Positions 1 to 7,714 of a DNA stretch of 13,971 nt are shown here, one piece after another. Position numbers and translations under genes: made by a program. The notes beneath the pieces were generated by a model, which did not search any database, was not told where the DNA came from, and saw only the letters and a program-made list of their open reading frames with translations. Source of the DNA: JBBQSF01 sp038214085 (GTDB taxonomy: Bacteria; Bacteroidota; Bacteroidia; Bacteroidales; CG2-30-32-10); contig JBBQSF010000083.1 of assembly GCA_038214085.1 (NCBI GenBank), positions 1 through 13,971 of the forward strand, given 5' to 3'. Position 1 is the stretch's first letter, and the number at the start of each line of letters is the position of its first letter.

Positions 1-656
1 TTTACTTTTGTTTTTGCTTCAATATCTGATTTAAAATAAGGCTTGACATCAAAACCAAACAAGGACGCAAAAATATTTCTTGGGAACTTCCGAATGTAAA
101 TATTGTAATCCTTGGTAACCTTGTTAAATGTTCCGCGTTCACCAGCAATTGAATCCTCGGTGGCTTTAAGCTGAGCCATAAGTTCGGTGAAATGTTTATC
201 GGCTTTCAGTTCTGGATATTTTTCAATGGTAACCAAAAGACGACTCAAACTTGATGACAATTCATCCTGTGCTGCTTCAAATTTGGCGAGAGAAGCTTCG
301 TCAATTTTATCGGCTTTGATTTCTACTTTAGAGGCTTTTGAACGCGCTTCGGTAACTTCAACAAGCGTTGATTTTTCGTGTCCGGCATAACCTTTTACAG
401 TTCCTACTAAATTGTCGATAAGATCATACCTGCGCTGATACTGGTTTTCCACTTGAGCCCACTGTGAGCTTACAGCTTCTTCGCGGCTTACCATGCCGTT
501 ATAAATGTTACAACCGGGAATAGCAATAATGAGGAGCAATACAACTACAACTCCAATAATCATACTACTACCAAGGCAACCAGCACCTTTTGGTTTAAAT
601 TGTTTTGGTTCAGACTGAATCTGATTTAGGTTATTTGTTGAATTAAGTTCTTGCAT
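1..656 (-). CDS. lemA: LemA family membrane protein, C-terminus cut by the window edge
   Basis: Translating the minus strand from the ATG at 656-654 gives about 218 residues with no stop before the left edge. A short polar N-terminus is followed by one hydrophobic segment (about residues 31-48), then a helical region with the hallmarks of LemA: SSQWAQVENQYQRRYDLIDN near residues 63-82, then GTVKGYAGHEKSTL and a run of amphipathic helices. The end of the visible part (FPRNIFASLFGF, then KPYF) matches the usual LemA C-terminus, so only a few residues should be missing. LemA proteins are membrane-anchored helical-bundle proteins of unclear biochemical role, often encoded near a TPM-domain (YgcG-like) protein. 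Whether that partner follows here cannot be seen. The N-terminal cytoplasmic stretch of about 30 residues is somewhat longer than in many homologues. The family call is secure; the function is not. Confidence 0.93.
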   Translation of the reverse strand, partial: MQELNSTNNLNQIQSEPKQFKPKGAGCLGSSMIIGVVVVLLLIIAIPGCNIYNGMVSREEAVSSQWAQVENQYQRRYDLIDNLVGTVKGYAGHEKSTLVEVTEARSKASKVEIKADKIDEASLAKFEAAQDELSSSLSRLLVTIEKYPELKADKHFTELMAQLKATEDSIAGERGTFNKVTKDYNIYIRKFPRNIFASLFGFDVKPYFKSDIEAKTKV

Positions 657-673
657 AGGTTTATTTTTTTTTG

Positions 674-681
674 CTAAATTA
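674..681 (-). promoter_or_regulatory. Possible -7 box for lemA
   Basis: On the minus strand this reads TAATTTAG followed by CA, seven of eight matches to the Bacteroidota -7 box TAnnTTTG. It lies 17 bases ahead of the lemA start. I see no TTG at the expected -33 distance, so this is a weak call. Confidence 0.3.
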
Positions 682-697
682 AGAAAAAATATTGTTA

Positions 698-2719
698 TTA
701 TTCATACTTATAAACCAACGATGACAAACGATCTTCGAGAAAGCGCATGATGATGTCATCTTTATTTTCGGGAGTTTCAAAAATTTCGGTAAGAAGAATC
801 TGGTTGTTTTCCCAAATATTAATTTCATTATTTATTACATCAATAAATAACCCATCGGGAAGTACCTGTTCCTTGAGCACTTTTGCTTCTGCAAATTCTG
901 CATCGTCAGCAATAGAAATATCTGCGCCTTTATGAAGAATGCCAAAGTCGTAAATATCATCTTTAGTATGCGTGAATAAAGCGAATTCAACCTTAGGATT
1001 CCGAAGGATAATTTTCACATTCTGGTCGTGTTCATCGTTATTATAAAAATATCTACCATTAAAATGAACACCTTTTTCATTCAGGTATCCAAAAAATAAA
1101 TCCTTTTTAATTTCATGAAGTTTATCGTTTATTCGTGAGATAAGGGTTTCAGAAATTTTATTCGTTGCAATGATAGGAATACGACCATAATTCGGTTTTA
1201 TAAAATGCGAATTCATGATTTTCTCAGGAACATTAATGGATCCGCCATAAGCAGGTGCAAGATGCATAAATACTCCAGGACCGGCATTTATTTCAATAAT
1301 TCCAAAATTTCCGTCTCTCCATGATTTGGAAATATCAGCAGCTAAAACATCAATACCAAGACATTTCACATTAAAATACGAAGCAATATCCTCAACCAAC
1401 TGAACATTATCAGGATGAAGATTTGCAGTAACATTTATAGAAACGCCACCGGCTGAAATATTGGCAACTCGGCGCAAAACTATTTTTTCATCCTGTTTTG
1501 GAATATAATCCAGCGAAATATTTTGTAATTTTAAAAAATCGATCAGGTTATCGTCGGTTTTTATTTTGCATAAAGGAGATCTTGCGTTATCCAATCGGAT
1601 CTCCAAATTATTTTCGATGGCTATAAGTTTTTCGATAGTATTTTCGCCATCACCGTCAACGTATGCGGGAACACGCTCTAGAGCAGCAACAAATTTTCCA
1701 TCAATAGAAAGCAGCCGATGATCCGTACCATAAACCTGCTGTTGAACTAGAGCGCCTTCAAAAATAACGCCCTCAGCTTTGGCCGATTCAACAATTTTAT
1801 TAAATGCTTTGCGAACTTCTTCTTCGCTTTCAATTCCGGTAGTAACACCCTGCCCCTTGTGGCCAGCAACAGGTTTAACCACTACTGGAAAACCTAGTTT
1901 AAGTGCTTCTTTCAATGCATCTTCTTCGGTAAAACAATTTGTACCTGTTGGAGTAGGAAATCCGCACATCATCAGGAAATCGCCCACCAAGTCCTTGAAC
2001 ATAGTGAATTCAGTATCTTTAATCCCATCTGTTGAAAATGTAGTGGATCTTCCGCGTAATTGCTTTTTCCCGAAGCCCCATTGAAATTCGTTTTCTTCAA
2101 AAAGGTAAAAAACAGGAATTTCAGCTTTTAATCCGGCTTCAACTAGCGAATAAATAGTAGGTCCTCCAAAAATGGTTTTATCAAAGTTGGCTTGCAATTT
2201 TATAAATTCAGCGGCAAAATTGAATTTCTTTCCTCCCTGAATAGCTCTGAACCAATCACTGACAAGACATACAGCATCTTCTGCAATATACTTATCAAGG
2301 TATTCCACAGCAACTACATATTCATCGCCATCGTGTCCTATTGAATAATGGTTGATGAATAAATCAATATCCATTTTCAATGTATGGATAAGCACTTTTG
2401 CAAATAAATCAATAACAAAAGGTGTTTCTGCGTGTTCAATTGATAGGATTTGTTTGATGATTTCTGTTTTGAAAAAATCTACTGTTTCACCTTCGGGAGC
2501 AATAAAAATATTAAATACCAATCCCTTACGATCGAGATAATAATTCGGACCAGTATAAGCATAAAATTTCGTTACTGAAAAATCATTTTTTCTAAAAAAC
2601 TCATCTCTGTATTTTCGGAGTTTTTCATTTTCTTCTTCAAATTGTTGTTTAACTGCCGAAATAAGTTGTTTTGCAGCTTCCAGGCTTTCATCGTTGTTTA
2701 CGTTATTGTTTTCTTCCAT
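698..2719 (-). CDS. Cyanophycin synthetase-like ATP-grasp protein with degenerate Mur-ligase module
   Basis: This 673-residue protein aligns by eye with cyanophycin synthetase (CphA) in module order. A diverged N-terminal domain covers about residues 50-165. An ATP-grasp ligase module covers about 213-510, with FQWGFGKKQ (212-220), the nucleotide-binding KPVAGHKGQGV (282-292), DHRLL (333-337), LRRVANISAGG (415-425) and the metal-binding EINAGPG (476-482). The remainder (512-645) still follows the CphA Mur-ligase region (GRIPI, then GVHFNGR, ILRNPKVEFA and DFGILHKGADI) but has no GTNGKTT P-loop and stops early; CphA is usually around 870-900 residues. CphA polymerises aspartate and arginine using both modules. 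Here only the ATP-grasp can be catalytic, as described for the truncated CphA2 type, so a single-step peptide ligation is the best inference and the substrate is unknown. The gene starts 32 bases after the coiled-coil gene, probably in the same transcript. No cyanophycinase or isoaspartyl peptidase gene is in view. Confidence 0.85.
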   Translation of the reverse strand: MEENNNVNNDESLEAAKQLISAVKQQFEEENEKLRKYRDEFFRKNDFSVTKFYAYTGPNYYLDRKGLVFNIFIAPEGETVDFFKTEIIKQILSIEHAETPFVIDLFAKVLIHTLKMDIDLFINHYSIGHDGDEYVVAVEYLDKYIAEDAVCLVSDWFRAIQGGKKFNFAAEFIKLQANFDKTIFGGPTIYSLVEAGLKAEIPVFYLFEENEFQWGFGKKQLRGRSTTFSTDGIKDTEFTMFKDLVGDFLMMCGFPTPTGTNCFTEEDALKEALKLGFPVVVKPVAGHKGQGVTTGIESEEEVRKAFNKIVESAKAEGVIFEGALVQQQVYGTDHRLLSIDGKFVAALERVPAYVDGDGENTIEKLIAIENNLEIRLDNARSPLCKIKTDDNLIDFLKLQNISLDYIPKQDEKIVLRRVANISAGGVSINVTANLHPDNVQLVEDIASYFNVKCLGIDVLAADISKSWRDGNFGIIEINAGPGVFMHLAPAYGGSINVPEKIMNSHFIKPNYGRIPIIATNKISETLISRINDKLHEIKKDLFFGYLNEKGVHFNGRYFYNNDEHDQNVKIILRNPKVEFALFTHTKDDIYDFGILHKGADISIADDAEFAEAKVLKEQVLPDGLFIDVINNEINIWENNQILLTEIFETPENKDDIIMRFLEDRLSSLVYKYE

Positions 2720-2751
2720 GACTTACATATTTATTTTTTGTGTTATTCAAA

Positions 2752-3783
2752 TTATCTGTTCCCCCTGAGTTCATCAAGGAATCGACGCAATTCGTCTTCA
2801 ATAAGGTTTTTTGTCTGTGTTTCTTTTTCAAGTTTTTTATTCAAAGTGCTTACATAATCATTAAGCTGGGTTATTTCTTGTTTTGCCTTTTCCATTTCAC
2901 TATTCAACAAAGTGACATCCTGATTTTCTTTGCTAATAATATCCAACTTTTCTTCGAGCACCTTGGTTTCATTGAGCTTTTTTTCGTATAAATTTTTATA
3001 CTCTGAGTAATCTTGTTTGCACACATCCAACTCACTGCTCAGTCCTGAAATTCTCGATTCTCTTTCCTTTATGGTCTGATCAAACTGATTCTTTTGCAAA
3101 TTCAGATTTTCGTAAGCAGAAACATACTCTTTAAGTTTCTTTTCAGTTTCTGATAAATTTAAAATTAATTCTGATTTTTCGTTGTTAATATTTGAAATCT
3201 TGTAGCGCAATTCAACAGCTTCTTTTTCAATTTTTTCTTTATATCCAGCAATTTCGCTTCTGGCTTTTTCCTTCTCGCTTTCCATTTCATTGCGGGCATT
3301 TTCAATTTCTCTGAAGTTATCGTCTTTCATTTTATCAATATTCTTTACGCGTTTATTAAGTTTTTTCTTTTTTGAAAAACTAATAATGTAAAGTATTAAA
3401 AACAAAAGCATCAACACAAAAATCGCCCCAGCACCAATTAGCCCGTAGAAAATTAGATTTTTGTTTACAAACAATTCTTTTTCCAACATTTCCTTATCAG
3501 CAGTGAGTGTTTCGACTTTTTTCCTGTTTTCTTCAGCTTTAGATTTTATTTCGGGTAAACTCTGTTCGATAATGATATCATCAATATCAATAATAGTTTG
3601 CTGGCGACCAAGCAATTCCTTAAGATTTGCAAGGGTTGTATCGACAATAGCAGCTTTTGAGATTTCAAGATAATCGACTGCTGATCGTCTTGATTCAAAA
3701 ATGGTATCAGAAAAATCTTGCGCTGAACATATTTTTCCTAAAAAACAAAGTGAAATTAAAAGAAATAAAGTGAATTGTTTCAT
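2752..3783 (-). CDS. Membrane-anchored coiled-coil protein of unknown function
   Basis: I do not recognise a named family. The 343-residue product starts with a signal peptide (MKQFTLFLLISLCFLGKICSAQ, likely cut near residue 22). A segment of about 85 residues follows, presumably periplasmic, then one strong transmembrane segment (about 110-136) closed by a basic stop-transfer stretch KKKKLNKR. About 200 residues of Glu/Lys-rich heptad-like helix follow (about 145-338), with a shorter coiled stretch at 80-107. This implies an inner-membrane protein with a long cytoplasmic coiled coil. It is the first gene of a probable two-gene unit with the cyanophycin-synthetase-like ligase, so it may anchor or organise that enzyme; this is inference from adjacency only. 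A promoter with both boxes lies 33-64 bases upstream. Coiled-coil composition makes distant homology by eye unreliable. Confidence 0.8.
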   Translation of the reverse strand: MKQFTLFLLISLCFLGKICSAQDFSDTIFESRRSAVDYLEISKAAIVDTTLANLKELLGRQQTIIDIDDIIIEQSLPEIKSKAEENRKKVETLTADKEMLEKELFVNKNLIFYGLIGAGAIFVLMLLFLILYIISFSKKKKLNKRVKNIDKMKDDNFREIENARNEMESEKEKARSEIAGYKEKIEKEAVELRYKISNINNEKSELILNLSETEKKLKEYVSAYENLNLQKNQFDQTIKERESRISGLSSELDVCKQDYSEYKNLYEKKLNETKVLEEKLDIISKENQDVTLLNSEMEKAKQEITQLNDYVSTLNKKLEKETQTKNLIEDELRRFLDELRGNR

Positions 3784-3815
3784 TTGCTGTGTTTTAAAAT
3801 ATAAGATTATATCTA

Positions 3816-3847
3816 CAAAAATATAAAAAAAATATGATGGAGTTCAA
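3816..3847 (-). promoter_or_regulatory. Bacteroidota-type promoter for the coiled-coil / ligase unit
   Basis: On the minus strand a TTG (3847-3845) is followed after 21 bases by TATTTTTG (3823-3816), a full match to TAnnTTTG with spacing close to the Bacteroidota primary-sigma consensus. Transcription would begin near 3810, leaving a leader of about 25-30 bases before the ATG at 3783. Confidence 0.55.
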
Positions 3848-3878
3848 TCCATGTAATTATTTTTAATATTGATGACTC

Positions 3879-3915
3879 TTGCAAAAGGTTCAGTAGATTT
3901 TTTGAATTACCTTTA
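3879..3915 (+). promoter_or_regulatory. Possible promoter for the rhomboid gene
   Basis: TTG at 3879-3881 and TACCTTTA at 3908-3915 (seven of eight to TAnnTTTG), separated by 26 bases, which is longer than usual. The start codon at 3933 would leave a leader of only about 10 bases. With the minus-strand promoter at 3816-3847 this makes the 149-base gap 3784-3932 a divergent promoter region. Confidence 0.35.
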
Positions 3916-3932
3916 CAGAAGATTTAAGGAAA

Positions 3933-4595
3933 ATGAAGGAAGAAAAAAAAGAAATAATAAGGGCATCAGCTTTTCCACTGATACTGTTGGCTTTGATTTG
4001 GCTAATCAAAATAATAGAAACCCATTGGAAAATTGATTTTAGCGAATTCGGAATATACCCGCTAAAAATAAAAGGTCTGATTGGGATTGTTTCAGCTCCA
4101 CTTATTCATGCAGATTTCGAACACCTTATTTCGAATTCATTTCCATTGTTTTTTTTAGCATGGGCTTTATTTTACTTCTATAAGGAAATTGCATGGCTGA
4201 TTTTTGGTTTGTTATATGTTTTACCTGGAATATGGGTTTGGTTATCCGCCCGAGAGGCATATCATATTGGCGCCAGCGGACTCATTTACGGATTGGTTTC
4301 ATTTCTCTTTTTCAGTGGATTGATTCGCTTTAATAAAAATTTGCTCGCATTTACTATGTTAATCACTTTTTTATATGGAAGTCTTATTTGGGGAATTTTT
4401 CCCGAACTTTTTCCTGGCAAAAACATATCATTCGAATCGCATTTATGGGGAGGAATTGCCGGGTTTGTTCTTGCCATTTATTATAGAAAAAAAGGACCAC
4501 AGAAGGAAGAATATCATTGGGATGAAGACGAAGATGAAACAGAAGAGAATTCCTCTGAGCAGGAATACCCTATTCAAAATGACCAAACTGGGTAA
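3933..4595 (+). CDS. Rhomboid family intramembrane serine protease
   Basis: The 220-residue protein is rich in hydrophobic helices and carries the rhomboid signature set. HADFEHLISN (residues 59-68) gives the conserved His64 and Asn68 of the oxyanion region. GASG (113-116) gives the catalytic Ser115, and SHLWGGIAG (169-177) gives the catalytic His170. The spacing and length match the small bacterial rhomboid core of about six helices. Rhomboids cut transmembrane segments of substrate proteins inside the membrane; the substrate here is unknown. After the last helix the protein ends in a very acidic tail of about 30 residues (WDEDEDETEEN), which is not part of the core. The start is the only ATG that precedes the first helix; an AAGGA sits two bases ahead, too close to act as a normal ribosome-binding site. 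The gene stands alone, with its promoter region shared with the divergent coiled-coil gene. Confidence 0.92.
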   Translation: MKEEKKEIIRASAFPLILLALIWLIKIIETHWKIDFSEFGIYPLKIKGLIGIVSAPLIHADFEHLISNSFPLFFLAWALFYFYKEIAWLIFGLLYVLPGIWVWLSAREAYHIGASGLIYGLVSFLFFSGLIRFNKNLLAFTMLITFLYGSLIWGIFPELFPGKNISFESHLWGGIAGFVLAIYYRKKGPQKEEYHWDEDEDETEENSSEQEYPIQNDQTG

Positions 4596-4623
4596 TATTT
4601 GATTTTATTTCATTGTTGAATTT

Positions 4624-6120
4624 ATGTATCTTCGCATGTTAAATTTTAAGAATATTTTCTTGCCCTGCCTTAAAAAAATAATTACTTTTTTAAGTATTTT
4701 CATGCTTACGCTCTCCTGTTTTGGACAGGAACGATTGGGCGTTTGCAACAGCCCTTTTGCAGGAGTTACCGGCCTATGGATAAATCCAGCGAGCATGGTG
4801 CATTCCCCTTACAAATGGGACCTGAATCTTATTACTGCAAATGCATATCTGGATAATAATTATGCATATATTTACCAGACAAATGCCCCAAATATTGCAA
4901 GCGATAAGGGCAACACTCCGATATATGTGAACAACGACTACGAGTATAATAAAGGAAAGTCCTCCAAATACATGGTTTATAATAAGGAGAAAAACTCCTG
5001 GAGAAAAAACTTCTACCTGAATGTTTTGGCACAAGGCCCTTCCTTAATGGTTTCGCTAAAAAATTGGAGTTTTGCATTGGGAACATCTGTCAGATCCAGT
5101 GCTTCACTTATTGGATTAAACAAAATCGGGTCGAAGTTAATTTTTGAAGGATTAACTTATGAGCCTCTTCAAAATATTGATATAAAAGTTCAACGTGCTA
5201 GAGTGAATTTTCTTTCGTGGCACGAAATTGCATTTTCAGCAGGCAGAGAAATCAAAAGAACAAACGACATTTCTATTAAAGCTGGTATTTCTTATAAATA
5301 CATAAGAGGTTTAAGTGGCGCCTATTTTCTGAATAAAGAAGCCGAATTATATGTGCCAAATGATAGTGATTTATATTTCAACAATATTGATGCAAGATAC
5401 GGTTACAGCATAAATGAGGATAATTTCCTTCAGTCGAATGGAAAAGGACATGCCTTGGATTTAGGTATTATTTTCGAGAAAAAAGCACTTAACAATGCCT
5501 ACCAGTGTCCGAATTTCTGTAATAAAAAACTCGAACTTCAATATTCATGGAAACTAGGGATTTCGCTGCTGGATATTGGCTACGTTAGATTTAACAAAAA
5601 TGCTCAAAAATTTTTACTTGAAAACAAAACGGACAAATGGTACAATTTCTCAGAAATAACATTGAATTCAATTACAGGTTTTGACACATTAATCAGCCAG
5701 CATTTTAACGATGCATCAGCTCCCCTGCCTGACGGGGATAAGTTTACAATGCTTTTACCTATGGCGCTGAGCATACAATATGATTACAATTTAGGTTACA
5801 ATTTTTATGTGAATGCCACGTGGGTACAACGCATCCCTCACTTTGGTGCACCAGGTGTTGATAGGGTTAACTTTATTTCCGTAACACCCCGTTTTGATTC
5901 GCGCAGGTTCAGTATTGCATTCCCGATTACAATGTATCAGTATTTATGGCCACGAATTGGAGTTGCAGTTCGCCTGAATAATTTTCTTTTTGTGGGAACT
6001 GACAAACTTGGTGCATTTCTAGGAAACCGGCTTTCAGGGGTTGACATTTATGCCGGTTTGAAAATTAATGTATTGAAAAAATGCTCTAAGAAAAAGAACA
6101 AAAGTTTCTTCGGCTTTTAA
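4624..6120 (+). CDS. DUF5723-like outer-membrane protein
   Basis: This protein of up to 498 residues has an N-terminal export signal (basic KK at 17-18, hydrophobic core 19-31, cleavage near FGQ at 33-35). A mature start of the form LGVCNSPFAGVTGLWINPAS and SPYKWDLNL follows. That opening and alternating aromatic strands throughout resemble the Bacteroidota family annotated DUF5723, thought to be outer-membrane beta-barrels. The last residue is Phe (FFGF), as is common for barrel proteins. The function is unknown. The start is uncertain: ATG codons at 4624 and 4636 and a TTG at 4660 are all possible, and a promoter-like TATCTTCG at 4627-4634 overlaps the first ATG. With the TTG the signal peptide would be a normal 23 residues. 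The next genes encode T9SS cargo proteins, but there is a separate promoter-like box between them, so no operon is claimed. Confidence 0.75.
   Translation: MYLRMLNFKNIFLPCLKKIITFLSIFMLTLSCFGQERLGVCNSPFAGVTGLWINPASMVHSPYKWDLNLITANAYLDNNYAYIYQTNAPNIASDKGNTPIYVNNDYEYNKGKSSKYMVYNKEKNSWRKNFYLNVLAQGPSLMVSLKNWSFALGTSVRSSASLIGLNKIGSKLIFEGLTYEPLQNIDIKVQRARVNFLSWHEIAFSAGREIKRTNDISIKAGISYKYIRGLSGAYFLNKEAELYVPNDSDLYFNNIDARYGYSINEDNFLQSNGKGHALDLGIIFEKKALNNAYQCPNFCNKKLELQYSWKLGISLLDIGYVRFNKNAQKFLLENKTDKWYNFSEITLNSITGFDTLISQHFNDASAPLPDGDKFTMLLPMALSIQYDYNLGYNFYVNATWVQRIPHFGAPGVDRVNFISVTPRFDSRRFSIAFPITMYQYLWPRIGVAVRLNNFLFVGTDKLGAFLGNRLSGVDIYAGLKINVLKKCSKKKNKSFFGF
4627..4634 (+). promoter_or_regulatory. Possible -7 box for the DUF5723-like gene
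   Basis: TATCTTCG followed by CA matches TAnnTTTG at seven of eight positions. Candidate TTG boxes lie 11 or 25 bases upstream, neither at ideal spacing. If real, transcription starts near 4641 and the two upstream ATG codons cannot be used. Confidence 0.35.
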
Positions 6121-6158
6121 ATTTTGTTAATATAATTCCCAAACTCATTTTTTTATTG

Positions 6159-6166
6159 TATATTTG
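6159..6166 (+). promoter_or_regulatory. -7 promoter box for the first T9SS cargo gene
   Basis: TATATTTG followed by CA is a complete match to the Bacteroidota -7 box TAnnTTTG. It sits 84 bases before the ATG at 6251, giving a leader of roughly 75-80 AT-rich bases. No well-placed TTG was seen. Confidence 0.5.
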
Positions 6167-6250
6167 CAATCCTTTTTTTAAGACAAATTGAAACATTAAA
6201 AAATTATATTTATTAACCTTATTATTAACTTTAACAAAAAAATCAAACAA

Positions 6251-7597
6251 ATGAAAAAAAACTTACTTATTACATTATTGTTTGTTTTTGCTGCATTTTT
6301 TTCAAATGCTCAGATTACAAACGGCGGTTTTGAAGCATGGTCAGGCGCCAATCCTGATGGCTGGGGTGGTACCAAAACTGCAACAACTGGATTAACAATT
6401 GCAAAAGTTACTGCCAATGTTCATGGCGGCGTTAATGCAGTTGGCTTAACAAACACTACATCCTCGCACAAACGTTTTACATCAGCTGCCACCACTGTTA
6501 CAAGCGGCACTGCTTATGTGATTTCATTTTGGGTTAGAGGCACAACTGGTCAGATTAGAACGGGTATGTTTACAGGTAAAAATGCTTCTTCAAGTGGTTA
6601 CTTAACATACAACCCTTACGTTTCCGTAACTGCATCATGGACACAGGTTACACAAACATTAATTGCAGATTGTGATACTGCAATTGCTGAGTTTATTATT
6701 TCTGTTGGCAATATGGGTGATGTTGTTATTGATGATGTAACGGTTACTGCGGGTACAGTTTCTACAGTTTCCATTCACGATATTCAATATTCTACAACTC
6801 CTCCTTATATTTCTGCTTATAATGGTATGCCTGTTATTACGGGTGGTATTGTTACTGCAAAATACAACAAGGGTATATTTATTCAGGATGCTACAGGTCC
6901 ATGGAACGGTATTTATGTTTACGATTCTGCACACGTAGCCAATGCTGGTATTGCCGTTGGAGACTCAATTGTTATTACTGCTACTGTAAGTGAATATCTT
7001 ACTTATACAGAATTAACAGGCGTTTCAAATATTGTAAAAGTTTCTAGTGGCAACACTTTACATCCAGCTTATGCAGTTACTAAAGCAAACAATACTACCG
7101 AAGAACTTGAAGGCGTTCTTGTTTCTTTAACAAATTTGCCTTGTGTTGTTGCAACAGGTTCTCCAGCTTATGGTGAATGGATTGTTAAAAGCGGAACAGA
7201 TTCTACTAAAATGGGAGGACTGATTTACAAATATACTACTGCTGCAGTAGGCGTAAATTATGACATTAAAGGTGTTGTTTATTTAGCTTATGGTGGAGTT
7301 ATGCGCGTTGAGCCTCGCGATGCTACTGATGTTTCAATAAATAGCGGAATAAATGAATACAGTCAGAGTTCTGTAAATATTTATCCTAATCCTGCTAATT
7401 CTTTATTAAACATTAACAATATTGACGGCGTAAGTTCAATAAGAATTTCAAACATTCTTGGTGCAACCATTCAAAATGTAAAAGTTTCGGGTTCTAATAC
7501 CACTATTGATGTTAGCAGCTTACCAAACGGAATTTATTTTGTTACTATGTTAAATCAAAACAACATTGTTTCAACTAAAAAATTCTCAAAACAATAA
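6251..7597 (+). CDS. T9SS-secreted protein with jelly-roll-like and OB-fold-like domains
   Basis: The 448-residue product has a clear signal peptide (residues 1-20, cut before QITNGG). An N-terminal domain at about 22-168 starts NGGFEAWSGANPDGWGG and looks like a carbohydrate-binding-module-type jelly roll. The central domain (about 172-365) has ITGGIVTAKYNKGIFIQDAT, GPWNGIYVYD, VGDSIVITATVSEY and LEGVLVSL. That pattern is typical of OB-fold-like domains placed before secreted endonuclease/exonuclease domains in Bacteroidota. The T9SS C-terminal sorting domain (about 370-448) has NIYPNPANS, LPNGIYFV and a basic end. No catalytic domain is visible, so the protein is probably a cell-surface or secreted binding protein; the ligand is unknown. 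It has its own promoter box and is followed by a terminator palindrome, so it is probably transcribed alone. It is a clear paralogue of the next gene. Confidence 0.88.
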   Translation: MKKNLLITLLFVFAAFFSNAQITNGGFEAWSGANPDGWGGTKTATTGLTIAKVTANVHGGVNAVGLTNTTSSHKRFTSAATTVTSGTAYVISFWVRGTTGQIRTGMFTGKNASSSGYLTYNPYVSVTASWTQVTQTLIADCDTAIAEFIISVGNMGDVVIDDVTVTAGTVSTVSIHDIQYSTTPPYISAYNGMPVITGGIVTAKYNKGIFIQDATGPWNGIYVYDSAHVANAGIAVGDSIVITATVSEYLTYTELTGVSNIVKVSSGNTLHPAYAVTKANNTTEELEGVLVSLTNLPCVVATGSPAYGEWIVKSGTDSTKMGGLIYKYTTAAVGVNYDIKGVVYLAYGGVMRVEPRDATDVSINSGINEYSQSSVNIYPNPANSLLNINNIDGVSSIRISNILGATIQNVKVSGSNTTIDVSSLPNGIYFVTMLNQNNIVSTKKFSKQ

Positions 7598-7606
7598 TAA
7601 TTGATG

Positions 7607-7659
7607 ATAATTATAGAAAAAAACCTCCTGAATTTCAGGAGGTTTTTTTCTATAATTAT
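7607..7659. terminator. Perfect 53-base palindrome, probable bidirectional intrinsic terminator
   Basis: The sequence is an exact inverted repeat: 26-base arms (7607-7632 and 7634-7659) around a single central base at 7633. The core pairs CCTCCTGA (7624-7631) with TCAGGAGG (7635-7642) and is flanked by A7 on the left and T7 on the right, so it can form a GC-rich hairpin with a U-tract in either direction. It begins 10 bases after the stop of the first T9SS cargo gene and ends 7 bases before the promoter box of the second. Confidence 0.8.
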
Positions 7660-7665
7660 TTTTTT

Positions 7666-7673
7666 TATCTTTG
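7666..7673 (+). promoter_or_regulatory. -7 promoter box for the second T9SS cargo gene
   Basis: TATCTTTG is a full match to TAnnTTTG and lies 41 bases ahead of the ATG at 7715. The upstream -33 position falls inside the terminator palindrome and has no TTG. The predicted leader contains a four-codon open frame (ATG at 7690, stop at 7702-7704). Confidence 0.5.
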
Positions 7674-7714
7674 TTGTACAATTAATTATATGAAAACACA
7701 TTAAATTAAATATT

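Noticed and set aside
1779..2084. 101-codon plus-strand frame inside the ligase gene
   Set aside because: It is antisense to the conserved ATP-grasp motifs, which explain the sequence fully.
698..2719. Calling this gene cphA, a standard cyanophycin synthetase
   Set aside because: The Mur-ligase P-loop is absent and the protein is about 200 residues short, so cyanophycin synthesis from Asp and Arg by the classic two-site route cannot be claimed. I named only the family relation.
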